NCBI GenBank assembly: GCA_944350285.1
Contig: CALVOL010000005.1
Span: forward strand, 1-44,085
Origin: an uncultured Bacilli bacterium
Lineage (GTDB): Bacteria > Bacillota_I > Bacilli_A > RF39 > UBA660
Reading direction: 5' to 3'
Length of the DNA: 44,085 bases
Position numbers and translations under genes: made by a program
The notes under the pieces: generated by a model
What the model was told of the DNA's origin: nothing
The model's input: only the letters and a program-made list of their open reading frames with translations
Database searches by the model: none
In this document: positions 8,074 through 16,496 of the stretch, piece after piece
How positions within the stretch are numbered: position 1 is the stretch's first letter
Layout of the letters: each line of letters starts with the position of its first letter

Positions 8074-9431
8074 TTTATCCCCGCATTTCCTTTTTTCTCT
8101 TTTATTAAGTGATAGCTAGCATTATTAGGTGTTTTTATTCCTGATGTGTTTTGTGGTAAAGCAAGTTCTTTATCACTTTCTTTCCTTTTCCATTCTTCTT
8201 GTTCTATTTTTAATGCTAGATATGAGAGCATCCACTTCCGGTAGGTATCATACCCTAATTTTTTGGTAAGACAAGTCGCGATTATTTCGTATCTTCCATA
8301 AAATTTAGATATTTCAAGATAAGTTTCATAGGAAGAAAGAATATCTCTTCTTTGTTCTTCTGTTAAGCAAATTTTTAAAGGGTTTAAATTTGTAAAAAAG
8401 TTATTTACATCATTTATCATTAAGCGAAGTTTTAATCCTTGGAGGCTTATTTTGTCTTCCATCATTTCGTAAGTTGGACAGTTTTCTGTTTGTAATAGCT
8501 TCTCTAATAAATCTTTTAGATTGTTATATATTTGTTCTAAGGATTGATACTGTGTTTCTTCTAGTAATGAACAGACATTTAATTGTTCAAACAACTCATC
8601 TTCTAAATCATGATATCTTTTACTTATAATATCAATATTGGTGGCTATATTTAATATTTGGTTTCTTTCGCTTAAAATTTTATCAAAATTTTCTGTATTT
8701 TCCTCACGAAAGCGACGAGAAAGAAACTGTTTTAAATACCCTTCACAACTAGTAGAACGTCGTAAGGAAGAAAGTTGTCCTAGTAAAGAACGGGATTTGT
8801 CCCGCATTTTTTGATAGAATATTTTAAATTCTGTCTTTTCTTTAAATAATGGGACTTGTTTTTGAAAAATATTAGAGACGACCTTATTTATTTGGTTTTG
8901 AGTATCTTCCAAACTATGATTATTATCTATGATAATTGGTTGATATTTTTGTAAATAAATGGGATTAAAATCATGAGTATCTGCAGCAAATCTTCGTTCT
9001 GCTTCTTGGTAATTTGGCTTTTCTTCTTTGGACTCTCTTGCTAAAGCTCGTTCGTAACGGACTTTGTCTTCTACTTGAAAATAAATAGGAACTACATTTT
9101 CTTTTCCATAAAACTCAAGATATTTTTGATAACCTTCCCAAGTATTTGCTACCAAATAATTTTCTGATAAACGAATATTCTCTGCATTTGTTGCATATGA
9201 CCATAAACCATTTACTGTATTATAGTTTCTTCTTTCTACTATTTTTTGTTGTTTGTCTAGGGCATTCATTTCCTCCATTGATATAAAATGATAAGACTTT
9301 CCGTCAACCTCTCCTTTACGCATTGGTCTTGTAGTCGATAAGACAATTGGCTTTAGGGAAAATTTTTCTAATGTTGGTTTTAAAAATGTATCTTTCCCAG
9401 AACTAGACGGTCCGATAAACATTAATATCAT
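8070..9431 (-). CDS. Guanylate-kinase-like domain fused to an unknown helical C-terminal domain
   Basis: Residues 1-190 form a guanylate-kinase-like P-loop domain: GPSSSGKD (7-14), the STTRPMRKGE..GKSYHF GMP-binding-type segment (32-49), and a lid-like stretch rich in Arg/Glu. Residues about 195-453 are helical, without recognised family, and double the usual length of about 200. I start it at the ATG at 9431: GGAGGA lies 7 nt upstream and the start then overlaps the GNAT stop as ATGA. An upstream ATG at 9446 is in frame but lacks this site. Whether it still phosphorylates GMP is unknown; it sits where Bacillus has rsmB. Confidence 0.7.
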   Translation of the reverse strand: MILMFIGPSSSGKDTFLKPTLEKFSLKPIVLSTTRPMRKGEVDGKSYHFISMEEMNALDKQQKIVERRNYNTVNGLWSYATNAENIRLSENYLVANTWEGYQKYLEFYGKENVVPIYFQVEDKVRYERALARESKEEKPNYQEAERRFAADTHDFNPIYLQKYQPIIIDNNHSLEDTQNQINKVVSNIFQKQVPLFKEKTEFKIFYQKMRDKSRSLLGQLSSLRRSTSCEGYLKQFLSRRFREENTENFDKILSERNQILNIATNIDIISKRYHDLEDELFEQLNVCSLLEETQYQSLEQIYNNLKDLLEKLLQTENCPTYEMMEDKISLQGLKLRLMINDVNNFFTNLNPLKICLTEEQRRDILSSYETYLEISKFYGRYEIIATCLTKKLGYDTYRKWMLSYLALKIEQEEWKRKESDKELALPQNTSGIKTPNNASYHLIKEKKGNAGIK

Positions 9432-9964
9432 GATAAGTTCCTCCATTCTTGTTTTGTAATCGAATACACGCGAATATCATCGCGATGTCCATCTATTTTA
9501 TCTATCCTTCTATTCCGTAATATTCCATCTAATTTCATTTGACTTTTCTCACATATCTGAGCACTGCCTTTATTATCGTTTCTTACTACTGTTTCAATGA
9601 GTTGGTAATCAAAATTTTGGAATAAAAAAGAAATCGTTTGTTTTAAGGCTTCTGTGCCATATCCCAAGCTCCACCACTTAGAGCCGATTAAATAACCAAT
9701 CGCACAAGTTTGGTTTATAAGAGATTTATCTGCAATTTCGATTGTTCCGATGATTTCTTTTGTCTCTTTTTCTATCAACACATAAATTTCTTGGTTGTTT
9801 TCCAGAAATTGTTTGATCACTTTTTTTGTTTCTTCCGTGTTTTTATGTGTATCAAATCTTAAATATCGATTTACTTTTTCATCACTGTAAACATTTTTAA
9901 ATAAACTTTCTGCGTCTTTTTCTTCTAATGGTCTAAAAAAGAGTCTTAATGTTTCGTAAGTCAT
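9428..9964 (-). CDS. GNAT-family N-acetyltransferase (RimJ/RimL-like)
   Basis: A 178-aa acetyl-CoA-dependent N-acetyltransferase. It opens with ETLRLFFRPLEEKDAESLF, the usual start of RimJ/RimL-type enzymes acting on N-terminal or other amines. It has a Y/IGYLIG segment and a KWWSLGYGTEAL acetyl-CoA loop (R/QxxGxG/A-like), then FQNFDYQLIETVVRNDNKGS typical of the family's last third. Both ends overlap neighbours as ATGA (fmt upstream, kinase-fusion gene downstream). The target is unknown. Confidence 0.85.
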   Translation of the reverse strand: MTYETLRLFFRPLEEKDAESLFKNVYSDEKVNRYLRFDTHKNTEETKKVIKQFLENNQEIYVLIEKETKEIIGTIEIADKSLINQTCAIGYLIGSKWWSLGYGTEALKQTISFLFQNFDYQLIETVVRNDNKGSAQICEKSQMKLDGILRNRRIDKIDGHRDDIRVYSITKQEWRNLS

Positions 9965-10896
9965 TCATTAATCACCCAGTTTAAAATTGTTTCTTTTTTT
10001 ACACCATTTAAATAATCTTTGACATTCATTATTTTTTTGCCAAATGGTTTTATTTTTGTCAAATAAATCACCCCATCTATACAGTCTATGCCGATAGCGT
10101 CTTTTGTAATCTCTCGAACAGTTCCTGGAGTTGTATTTTCTTTTTTTTCAAAAGTTGCTTCTAAGGCTTTAAATTCTTCGTTGTTTACAAGAAAGTTTGC
10201 GGTTGGCCAAGGATTTAAACCACGGATTTGATTTTGTATTTCAAGGCCAGTTCTAGAAAAATCAATTCGTTCTTCTTTTCTTGTGATATTATATGCGTAG
10301 GTTGCCTCATCATTATTTTGTTTTATTCTTTCGTTTGTTCCTGCAATAATACTTGGTAGAGTTTCTTTTAGTAATTCTGCACCGATTTTTGATAGTTCTT
10401 CGTGAAGAATTCCTACGTTATCTGTGTTTTTAATTACATATTCTTTTTTAGAGATCATATCCCCTGTATCCATACCTTTATCCATATACATAATGGTCAC
10501 TCCTGTTTTTTCTTCACCGTTTAAAAGGCACCAGTGAATTGGAGCACCACCACGATATTTTGGTAGTAGTGAAGCATGGACATTGACACAACCTAGTTTT
10601 GGATAATTTAGTATTTCTTCTGGAATAATTTGGCCATAGGCACAGGTTATAATTATATCACAAGAAGTATTTAATATTTTTTCATATTCTTCTTTTATTT
10701 TTTTTGGTTGGAATACTGGAATATTATTTTCTAAAGCAACTTCTTTGATAGGTGTTGGTTTTAATTCGTGATGTCTTCCTATTGGCTTATCTGGTTGAGT
10801 TACAACGAGAACTACATCGGTTTCTTCTATTAACATTTTAAAGACCGGTACTGAAAAGTCCGGCGTTCCCATAAAGATTACTTTTGTATTTTTCAT
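9961..10896 (-). CDS. fmt: Methionyl-tRNA formyltransferase
   Basis: Formylates Met-tRNAfMet using 10-formyl-tetrahydrofolate. The N-terminal Rossmann-like hydrolase domain carries the signature SLLPKYRGGAPI (109-120) and catalytic Asn105, His107 and Asp143. The C-terminal OB-like tRNA-binding domain covers about 205-311. The 311-aa length is normal. Bacillus usually has def directly upstream of fmt; here a hypothetical gene ends 6 bp before it instead. The downstream gene overlaps by 4 bp. Confidence 0.96.
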   Translation of the reverse strand: MKNTKVIFMGTPDFSVPVFKMLIEETDVVLVVTQPDKPIGRHHELKPTPIKEVALENNIPVFQPKKIKEEYEKILNTSCDIIITCAYGQIIPEEILNYPKLGCVNVHASLLPKYRGGAPIHWCLLNGEEKTGVTIMYMDKGMDTGDMISKKEYVIKNTDNVGILHEELSKIGAELLKETLPSIIAGTNERIKQNNDEATYAYNITRKEERIDFSRTGLEIQNQIRGLNPWPTANFLVNNEEFKALEATFEKKENTTPGTVREITKDAIGIDCIDGVIYLTKIKPFGKKIMNVKDYLNGVKKETILNWVINE

Positions 10897-10902
10897 ATAT
10901 GA

Positions 10903-11490
10903 TTATTCACATCCTTTATTTCGTTTTAAAGCGATTGGTGGGTTCATTAAACAAAGTGTTAACTCTGTCAAATAGTCTTCATAACTTCTGTGTTCCATGA
11001 GTGATTTTTGTAAAATCCAGAAAGTTTTTGCACTAATAGACTTGTCTGTTTCAAAAGACACAGGTCTTGCATAATCTAGGTATGACTCTAACTCTTGTTC
11101 TAGTTGGTCTATTTTTTCTGATAAGTTACTTGACCAAGCATTTTGAACAGTGCGATTTTGATGCATCACTGCTATCATGTAAAAGAGTGAAATACTTTCT
11201 GATAATAATTGATAGGTATGATGACAAGTATTGTAGTCTTCTTCAGTTAAAAACAATACTCTATTTTCTATTTTTTCATACCAAGGCAAAAGCATGAGAT
11301 AGCTTTTATATCTACTTAACTCTTCTTTTTTCTCTTTTGGAAGATTATTTATATTTTGCTTTTCCTCTAAAAGTCCACTGTCAAGAAAAATAAGAGTACT
11401 TATTTTATTTGCTAACTCACTTGTATATTCTTTATTCTGTATTCTAGTATCGCAATCAAAATCACAACCCCAAGTTTTTTGATTTTTCAT
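10903..11490 (-). CDS. Hypothetical helical protein, 195 aa
   Basis: Not a recognised family. Soluble, helix-rich, Glu/Leu/Tyr-rich, with an N-terminal WGCDFDCD segment and a C-terminal stretch (LMEHRSYEDYLTEL) that lines up with a YxxY signature in three other proteins of this cluster. I start it at the ATG at 11490, which has GGAG about 8 nt upstream; the longer frame from 11544 lacks a site. It ends 6 bp before fmt. A terminator hairpin lies between it and the secreted-protein gene upstream. Confidence 0.6.
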   Translation of the reverse strand: MKNQKTWGCDFDCDTRIQNKEYTSELANKISTLIFLDSGLLEEKQNINNLPKEKKEELSRYKSYLMLLPWYEKIENRVLFLTEEDYNTCHHTYQLLSESISLFYMIAVMHQNRTVQNAWSSNLSEKIDQLEQELESYLDYARPVSFETDKSISAKTFWILQKSLMEHRSYEDYLTELTLCLMNPPIALKRNKGCE

Positions 11491-11531
11491 TTTTAGCTCT
11501 CCATTTCTTAAATAGAACTTATCATAAAGAG

Positions 11532-11563
11532 GAAAAAAAAGCAATAGTCAATATTACTTTTTT
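11532..11563 (-). terminator. Terminator of the secreted-protein gene
   Basis: Twelve-bp stem (AAAAAAGCAATA at 11535-11546 with TATTACTTTTTT at 11552-11563, one G-U pair) and a 5-nt loop. It includes the stop codon of the minus-strand gene and ends in a T-run. Confidence 0.6.
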
Positions 11564-12261
11564 AAAGATAGATTATCATCAGCGAAAGAAAGTTCATAGG
11601 TTGAGTCATTAATAAGCTCTAATAATTTTTTTAAATCTTCCGTGCTATATTTTTCTTTTAAGTACTCTTCTGGTAAAATATCGCTAAGATTTGCAAAACG
11701 CCCATAGGTTGCATTTGTATTCTCGTCATATGGTAGCGACTTATCAAAATCAGTATAATTAATTGTAAAAGTAAAAGTTTCATAATCGAACCATTCTTCG
11801 ATTTTAAATACAATCTCAGGATTGGTTAAAGATACATACATTTTACGTATTTCCATTTTAGCAAGTTCCGGGGAATCTTCACTTACTTCATTCCCGTATT
11901 TATCATAATAATAAGTCCATTTGAAATTCGGTATGTTTTTGTTCACAAAGAAATAATTTCTTTCTTCCCCAGGACTCACGCTTGGCATATCTGTAATTAG
12001 CCATAAAGACTCTTGTTTGTATAGTTCTATTTCACTAACTTTTTCTTTTGCTGGATCTACAACTTCTTCATTAATTTTTTCGTCAGCTTTTTCAGCCCAA
12101 TCAAAAAACTTAGATCCCCATTCACTCAACTTATCTTTTAGCGTTCCTTCTTCTGTGGCAAGAGCAGGTGTTTTCGCATACGACGTTATAGGATTTGATA
12201 ATACAAGAGACGTCGCTAGTAAAATCGCTTTCATGCTTTTTAATTTTCTTTTTTGTTCCAT
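11554..12261 (-). CDS. Secreted protein of unknown function, 235 aa
   Basis: It has a basic N-terminus (MEQKRKLKSMK), a hydrophobic core (AILLATSLVL) and a probable signal-peptidase site after ITSYA, so it is likely exported. The mature part is acidic, with a helical segment (DKLSEWGSKFFDWAEKADEK) and then a mixed region rich in Tyr/Phe. No lipobox or anchor. The ATG at 12261 has GAGGG 7 nt upstream; the ATG at 12297 overlaps the gene before it and lacks a site. Family not recognised. It is the only exported protein among related cytoplasmic helical proteins. Confidence 0.65.
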   Translation of the reverse strand: MEQKRKLKSMKAILLATSLVLSNPITSYAKTPALATEEGTLKDKLSEWGSKFFDWAEKADEKINEEVVDPAKEKVSEIELYKQESLWLITDMPSVSPGEERNYFFVNKNIPNFKWTYYYDKYGNEVSEDSPELAKMEIRKMYVSLTNPEIVFKIEEWFDYETFTFTINYTDFDKSLPYDENTNATYGRFANLSDILPEEYLKEKYSTEDLKKLLELINDSTYELSFADDNLSLKK

Positions 12262-12284
12262 TCTTATTCCCTCTATTCTTTTAA

Positions 12285-13160
12285 TTATTTTAAACAAATA
12301 TATCTAGATTTTTGAGCAATTTCTATTCTTCTTTGCTGTTCATTTTCCAAGCAATTCATAGCATCCCAATATTTTTGGATTTCTTCTGTAAATTCTCCAT
12401 TTTTTAAATTGCGCATATTTACACATTGAATCAAGGCGCGCTTTAACGTTGCATATTCTTTTTGCAATTGAACAGTACTCAATTTTTTTAAATACTTTTT
12501 GCGAAGAAATTCAGTAATAAGTGTAATATCTTCTGGTAACATTTGTGCTTCGGCAAACATTTTCGGTGTCATATTTTGCTGTTTTACTCTACTTTTTTCT
12601 TGTGCCATACTGGCAATATGAAAATATTCATTGTAACCTAAGTCATGAGAAATAGAATATGTAAGAGGCAAAGATTCTTTAACCAAGATATTTTTATTTA
12701 ACCATTCATTGTAGGCCATCCATTCAGATTGAAAATCAGGATGATCAAATTCTTCCTTGGTATTTTCATACCCTCTTTCATTTCTTTTTGCTATATTATT
12801 TTTTTCTAGCTGAGCATTATTTATCAGTAGGAACCGCAACCGATCTACTCTGTCTAATTTTCTCTCTTTCTTATATAAAACTTTGACAATTTCTTGAAGT
12901 TCTACAGCAATTAAATTTTTTTGCATTTGAAAGTAATTTCTTAATGCTTCATAATCTTCTTGTACTAAAATCGATGCCTCCACATCATAATCAAAACGCC
13001 TAGATAAGATGGTTTGACACAAAACTAATGCGGAACATAAATCTTTTTCAACATATCTATCTCTAAAGATACTTCTTTCTTGAATAGGAAACTTATTTTC
13101 GTTAATATTTTCAATCATAGACTCAATTATTTTTTCTAAATCTTCTGCAATATTTGTCAT
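12285..13160 (-). CDS. Hypothetical helical protein, 291 aa
   Basis: Soluble, helix-rich, not a family I know. Its middle and C-terminal parts align with the adjacent upstream protein (13163-14080): YNEW, a short gap, LGYNEY, then PEDITLITEFLRKKYLKKL against VDDVRMICTTLKYYELREM. The two genes are therefore probably diverged duplicates. The start has AAAGGAAG, placed in the last codons of the upstream gene (2 bp gap), so the pair is probably translationally coupled. Confidence 0.65.
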   Translation of the reverse strand: MTNIAEDLEKIIESMIENINENKFPIQERSIFRDRYVEKDLCSALVLCQTILSRRFDYDVEASILVQEDYEALRNYFQMQKNLIAVELQEIVKVLYKKERKLDRVDRLRFLLINNAQLEKNNIAKRNERGYENTKEEFDHPDFQSEWMAYNEWLNKNILVKESLPLTYSISHDLGYNEYFHIASMAQEKSRVKQQNMTPKMFAEAQMLPEDITLITEFLRKKYLKKLSTVQLQKEYATLKRALIQCVNMRNLKNGEFTEEIQKYWDAMNCLENEQQRRIEIAQKSRYICLK

Positions 13161-13162
13161 AA

Positions 13163-14080
13163 TTATCTTCCTTTCAATTGATTTGCGCGTAATACATCAT
13201 CGATTTTTTCTACGGCTTCATTAATTTTATCCATTCCTCCAGCTGCTTCGATTAACATCGGTTCCTCTAAAGCATCTTCTAAAAATTTTAGTAATGCCGT
13301 TCTTTCTTTCCATAAAAGAAGCGCATCCATTTCTCTTAATTCATAATATTTAAGAGTTGTACAAATCATTCGAACATCATCGACAGTAATAGAAGTTTCT
13401 TTTTCTTGCTTTTCCAAATCTTTATTTTTTTTAGCATCGTAATCTTCTACTAGGAAAGAAGACAAGCTATAGTACGCATCATAATCTAAATTTTTAACTA
13501 ATGCATACATCAATGCGTTTGCATAGAAATCTTTTAAAGTATAACCATAGGTTGTATTTGATAAGTCTAATTTATCTTTCCATTCATTATACTCATGATA
13601 AACGAAAATATTATTTGCCGTCGTTGTAGAATATAGGTTACTGAAAACTTCTTTAGGAGTTCTATATTGATAAACACGTCCTCTATCTATATGCTCTTTA
13701 CGCCTTCTTTGTATTCTGATAACTTCTTGTAATGTTCCTATTAATTCATAGTAATCTTCTTGTTTTTCTAATTGCACTGGAATACTTTTTAACTTTTTTG
13801 TTGTATTATCAATATTATTCTTTATAAATAAATCGATAGCTTCCTGTGTTAACTCTAAAATTTTTTGATAATTTTTGCGTAATTTCTCATAACTACTTTC
13901 ATCTAGTACTCCTGGAATAGTTAAAATAAAATTATTTACTGTCTTTTTTACGCGTTCTAAAAGTAAAATTAACTTACCATAATGATACTGCGCATAAATG
14001 GATACATCTTCTTGGGCATGCTCAATAATAAAGTTGACAATAGTGTCGATTTTACCTACTATTATTTCTTTTTCGGTCAT
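13163..14080 (-). CDS. Hypothetical helical protein, 305 aa
   Basis: Unrecognised soluble protein, strongly helical, with an Arg/Lys-rich patch (IQRRRKEHIDRGR). Shares YNEW and LDYDAY signatures and a following helix with the next gene. I start at the ATG at 14080, preceded by a near-perfect AAAGGAGGGG; the frame extends to 14119 with no site. It lies about 40 bp after priA and may be co-transcribed with it. Confidence 0.65.
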   Translation of the reverse strand: MTEKEIIVGKIDTIVNFIIEHAQEDVSIYAQYHYGKLILLLERVKKTVNNFILTIPGVLDESSYEKLRKNYQKILELTQEAIDLFIKNNIDNTTKKLKSIPVQLEKQEDYYELIGTLQEVIRIQRRRKEHIDRGRVYQYRTPKEVFSNLYSTTTANNIFVYHEYNEWKDKLDLSNTTYGYTLKDFYANALMYALVKNLDYDAYYSLSSFLVEDYDAKKNKDLEKQEKETSITVDDVRMICTTLKYYELREMDALLLWKERTALLKFLEDALEEPMLIEAAGGMDKINEAVEKIDDVLRANQLKGR

Positions 14081-14121
14081 TATAACCCCTCCTTTTATTT
14101 GTGATATGTATCCTACCACGT

Positions 14122-16299
14122 TTAGTCTAAAAAATCAATGTCTAATTGGACTTTGGAATTTAAAAGAATTAATTCATCTAGTTCTTTTAGAGCAGGAATT
14201 AAATTCTCATCAAACCGGTATTTAATCAATAGTTCAAAATGGTATACATTATTCACTACAAACATGCTCGCGGTTGCTGGACCAAGAACAATGCTTGTTT
14301 CATCTAACTTGTTTTCTAAAAATTCTTTAGCTTTTTTGGCTTCGTTACTTGCTTCTTTGTAATCTTTGCTTTTTATTTTGAGAATTGTCAGAAAATAAAA
14401 TGGCGGATATTTTAAAGTTTTACGAATATTCATTTCATATTTAAAGAATTTCATATAGTCGTTTTCTTTCACACATTTTAAAATAAAGTTATCCGGATAA
14501 AATGTCTGTAATATCACTTCACCGGGGGTTTTGTTTCTTCCTGCTCGGCCACTTGCTTGGCTTAAAAGAGCATATGTTCTTTCGTTGCTTCGATAATCCG
14601 GAATATTTAAAGAGGCATCAGCGTTTAGTATTCCTACTAAAGTAACGTTTGGGAAATCTAGGCCTTTACTAATCATTTGGGTACCTAGTAAGATGTCATA
14701 TTTATGCTCATAAAAATCTGTTGTAATTTGTTCGTACATTCCTTTTCGGGTGGTAGCATCTGCATCCATTCTGATGACTCTGGCTCTTGGAAAAGCATTT
14801 TCTATAAACTCTTCTAATTTCTCTGTTCCTAGCCCATAGTAATTCAAAGCTTTTTCATGGCATTTTGGGCAGTACTCATCAATATATTTGGTGTAACCAC
14901 AGTAATGACAGCGAAGATTTTTGCTAGATTTATGATAAGTCAATGTAATATCACAGTGAGGACAACGGTATGTAAAACCACAGGAAGAACATGTAATCGT
15001 TGTCGAGTGTCCTCTTCTATTTAAAAGTAACATTACTTGTTCGTTTTTATTTAATTTTTCGATAATTTTGCATTCTAGTTCTCGCGAGAGTATAGGATGA
15101 CGATTTTTTACTTCTTCTGCCATGTCAACAATTTCTATATTTGGAAGGATGGCATCGTTAGCACGTTTAGTAAGTGACAAGTAGATGTATCTTTTTTTTA
15201 AGGCTCTAGCCATCGAAGAAAGTGTTGGTGTAGCACTGCCAAGGACTAGAGGACAACGATGGGTATTACTTCTGATCTTAGCCATTAAAGTTGCATGATA
15301 ACGAGGATTATTTTCTTGTTTATAAGACTCTGAGTGCTCTTCATCAATGATGATCACTCCAATGTTTTTTAAGGGAGAAAAAACTGCACTTCTAGCCCCG
15401 ATCACGATGAAAGCTTCTCCTTTTAATATTTTACGCCACTCGTCATATCTCTCCGCATCAGATAGTCCACTATGCAAAACAGCAATGATTCCAGGAAAGC
15501 GTTTATTAAAACGCGCAACAAGCTGAGGTGTCAAACTTATTTCTGGCACTAGTACTAGGGCAGTCTTTTCTTGTTCTAGGACTTTTTTTATCACTTGTAA
15601 ATACACTTCTGTTTTCCCTGAACCTGTTACTCCATGGAGTAACAATGTATTTGAACTTTCAAAAGAAGAGACAATGGCATCCACAGCCTCTTGTTGTTCA
15701 GGATTTAATATTTTTTCCTCTTCTTGTTCTTCTTTTTTTAATTGATACCGATATTCCTCTTCTTCTACTTCTATAAGATACCCTTTTTTTAGTAAAGTTT
15801 TTACAGAGGAAGCACTTACTTTATTGGCTATTGTTTTTTTGAGAGGTAAATTTTCTTCAAATAAATTGATCACATCTTTTTGAGAGGTAGAGCTCACGTT
15901 GTCTAGAATATCTTCTTTGCTCTTTGTCAGTTTTAAGAAAGTAATATATTTCTTATTAATTTGGGTACCATGTTTCGCTTTTAGGGCTTTTGGAAGCATA
16001 GCTCCATAGCAAGCGCTTAAACTACTTAATGTAAGGCGAGACATTTCTTTCCCTAAATCTAACATTTCTTCATTTAAAACTGGCTCTTCATCTAGTACTT
16101 CTATAATATCTTTTGTATCAATATCTGAATGATCTAATATATTTAAAACATATCCTTCTAATGTTTGACGACCAAAGGGAACAACAACACGTTTTCCAAT
16201 TAAAACATCACTTACCAAATATTCTGGAATATGATAAGTAAATGTTTTATCAGTATGTTTACTTTTTATTTCCACTAATATTTCTGCGTACATATTCAT
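14122..16299 (-). CDS. priA: Primosomal replication-restart helicase PriA
   Basis: Superfamily 2 3'-5' helicase that reloads the replisome at stalled forks. It has an N-terminal 3' DNA-binding domain (VPFGRQTLEGYV), Walker A GVTGSGKT (224-231), DEEH (320-323), SATPTL motif III, and eight zinc-binding cysteines (438, 441, 447, 450, 465, 468, 478, 481; numbered from an upstream GTG). The C-terminal helicase motifs include the SQASGRAGR block. About 725 aa is slightly short for the family. Start choice is uncertain: GTG at 16302, ATG at 16299 or ATG at 16293, none with a clear ribosome-binding site. Confidence 0.95.
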   Translation of the reverse strand: MNMYAEILVEIKSKHTDKTFTYHIPEYLVSDVLIGKRVVVPFGRQTLEGYVLNILDHSDIDTKDIIEVLDEEPVLNEEMLDLGKEMSRLTLSSLSACYGAMLPKALKAKHGTQINKKYITFLKLTKSKEDILDNVSSTSQKDVINLFEENLPLKKTIANKVSASSVKTLLKKGYLIEVEEEEYRYQLKKEEQEEEKILNPEQQEAVDAIVSSFESSNTLLLHGVTGSGKTEVYLQVIKKVLEQEKTALVLVPEISLTPQLVARFNKRFPGIIAVLHSGLSDAERYDEWRKILKGEAFIVIGARSAVFSPLKNIGVIIIDEEHSESYKQENNPRYHATLMAKIRSNTHRCPLVLGSATPTLSSMARALKKRYIYLSLTKRANDAILPNIEIVDMAEEVKNRHPILSRELECKIIEKLNKNEQVMLLLNRRGHSTTITCSSCGFTYRCPHCDITLTYHKSSKNLRCHYCGYTKYIDEYCPKCHEKALNYYGLGTEKLEEFIENAFPRARVIRMDADATTRKGMYEQITTDFYEHKYDILLGTQMISKGLDFPNVTLVGILNADASLNIPDYRSNERTYALLSQASGRAGRNKTPGEVILQTFYPDNFILKCVKENDYMKFFKYEMNIRKTLKYPPFYFLTILKIKSKDYKEASNEAKKAKEFLENKLDETSIVLGPATASMFVVNNVYHFELLIKYRFDENLIPALKELDELILLNSKVQLDIDFLD

Positions 16300-16384
16300 C
16301 ACGTAATCTATTGTACCAAAAAAGGCAAAGAAAATAAATTCTAATTAAACGCACTTTAAAAACTATATGGCCCACTTCATTCCA

Positions 16385-16430
16385 CGAAAAAAGATGGAAA
16401 TGCTTAACTAAACGATTAATTTTCCATCTT
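16385..16430 (-). terminator. Terminator of the surface-protein gene
   Basis: Perfect 10-bp stem (AAGATGGAAA at 16391-16400, TTTCCATCTT at 16421-16430) with a 20-nt loop. On the minus strand it is followed by a T6 run. Confidence 0.6.
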
Positions 16431-16496
16431 CTTTCCTTTATTTATTCCTAATTTATCAAAAAACCATCCTTAATTATACAGTATATTATCAGAGAT

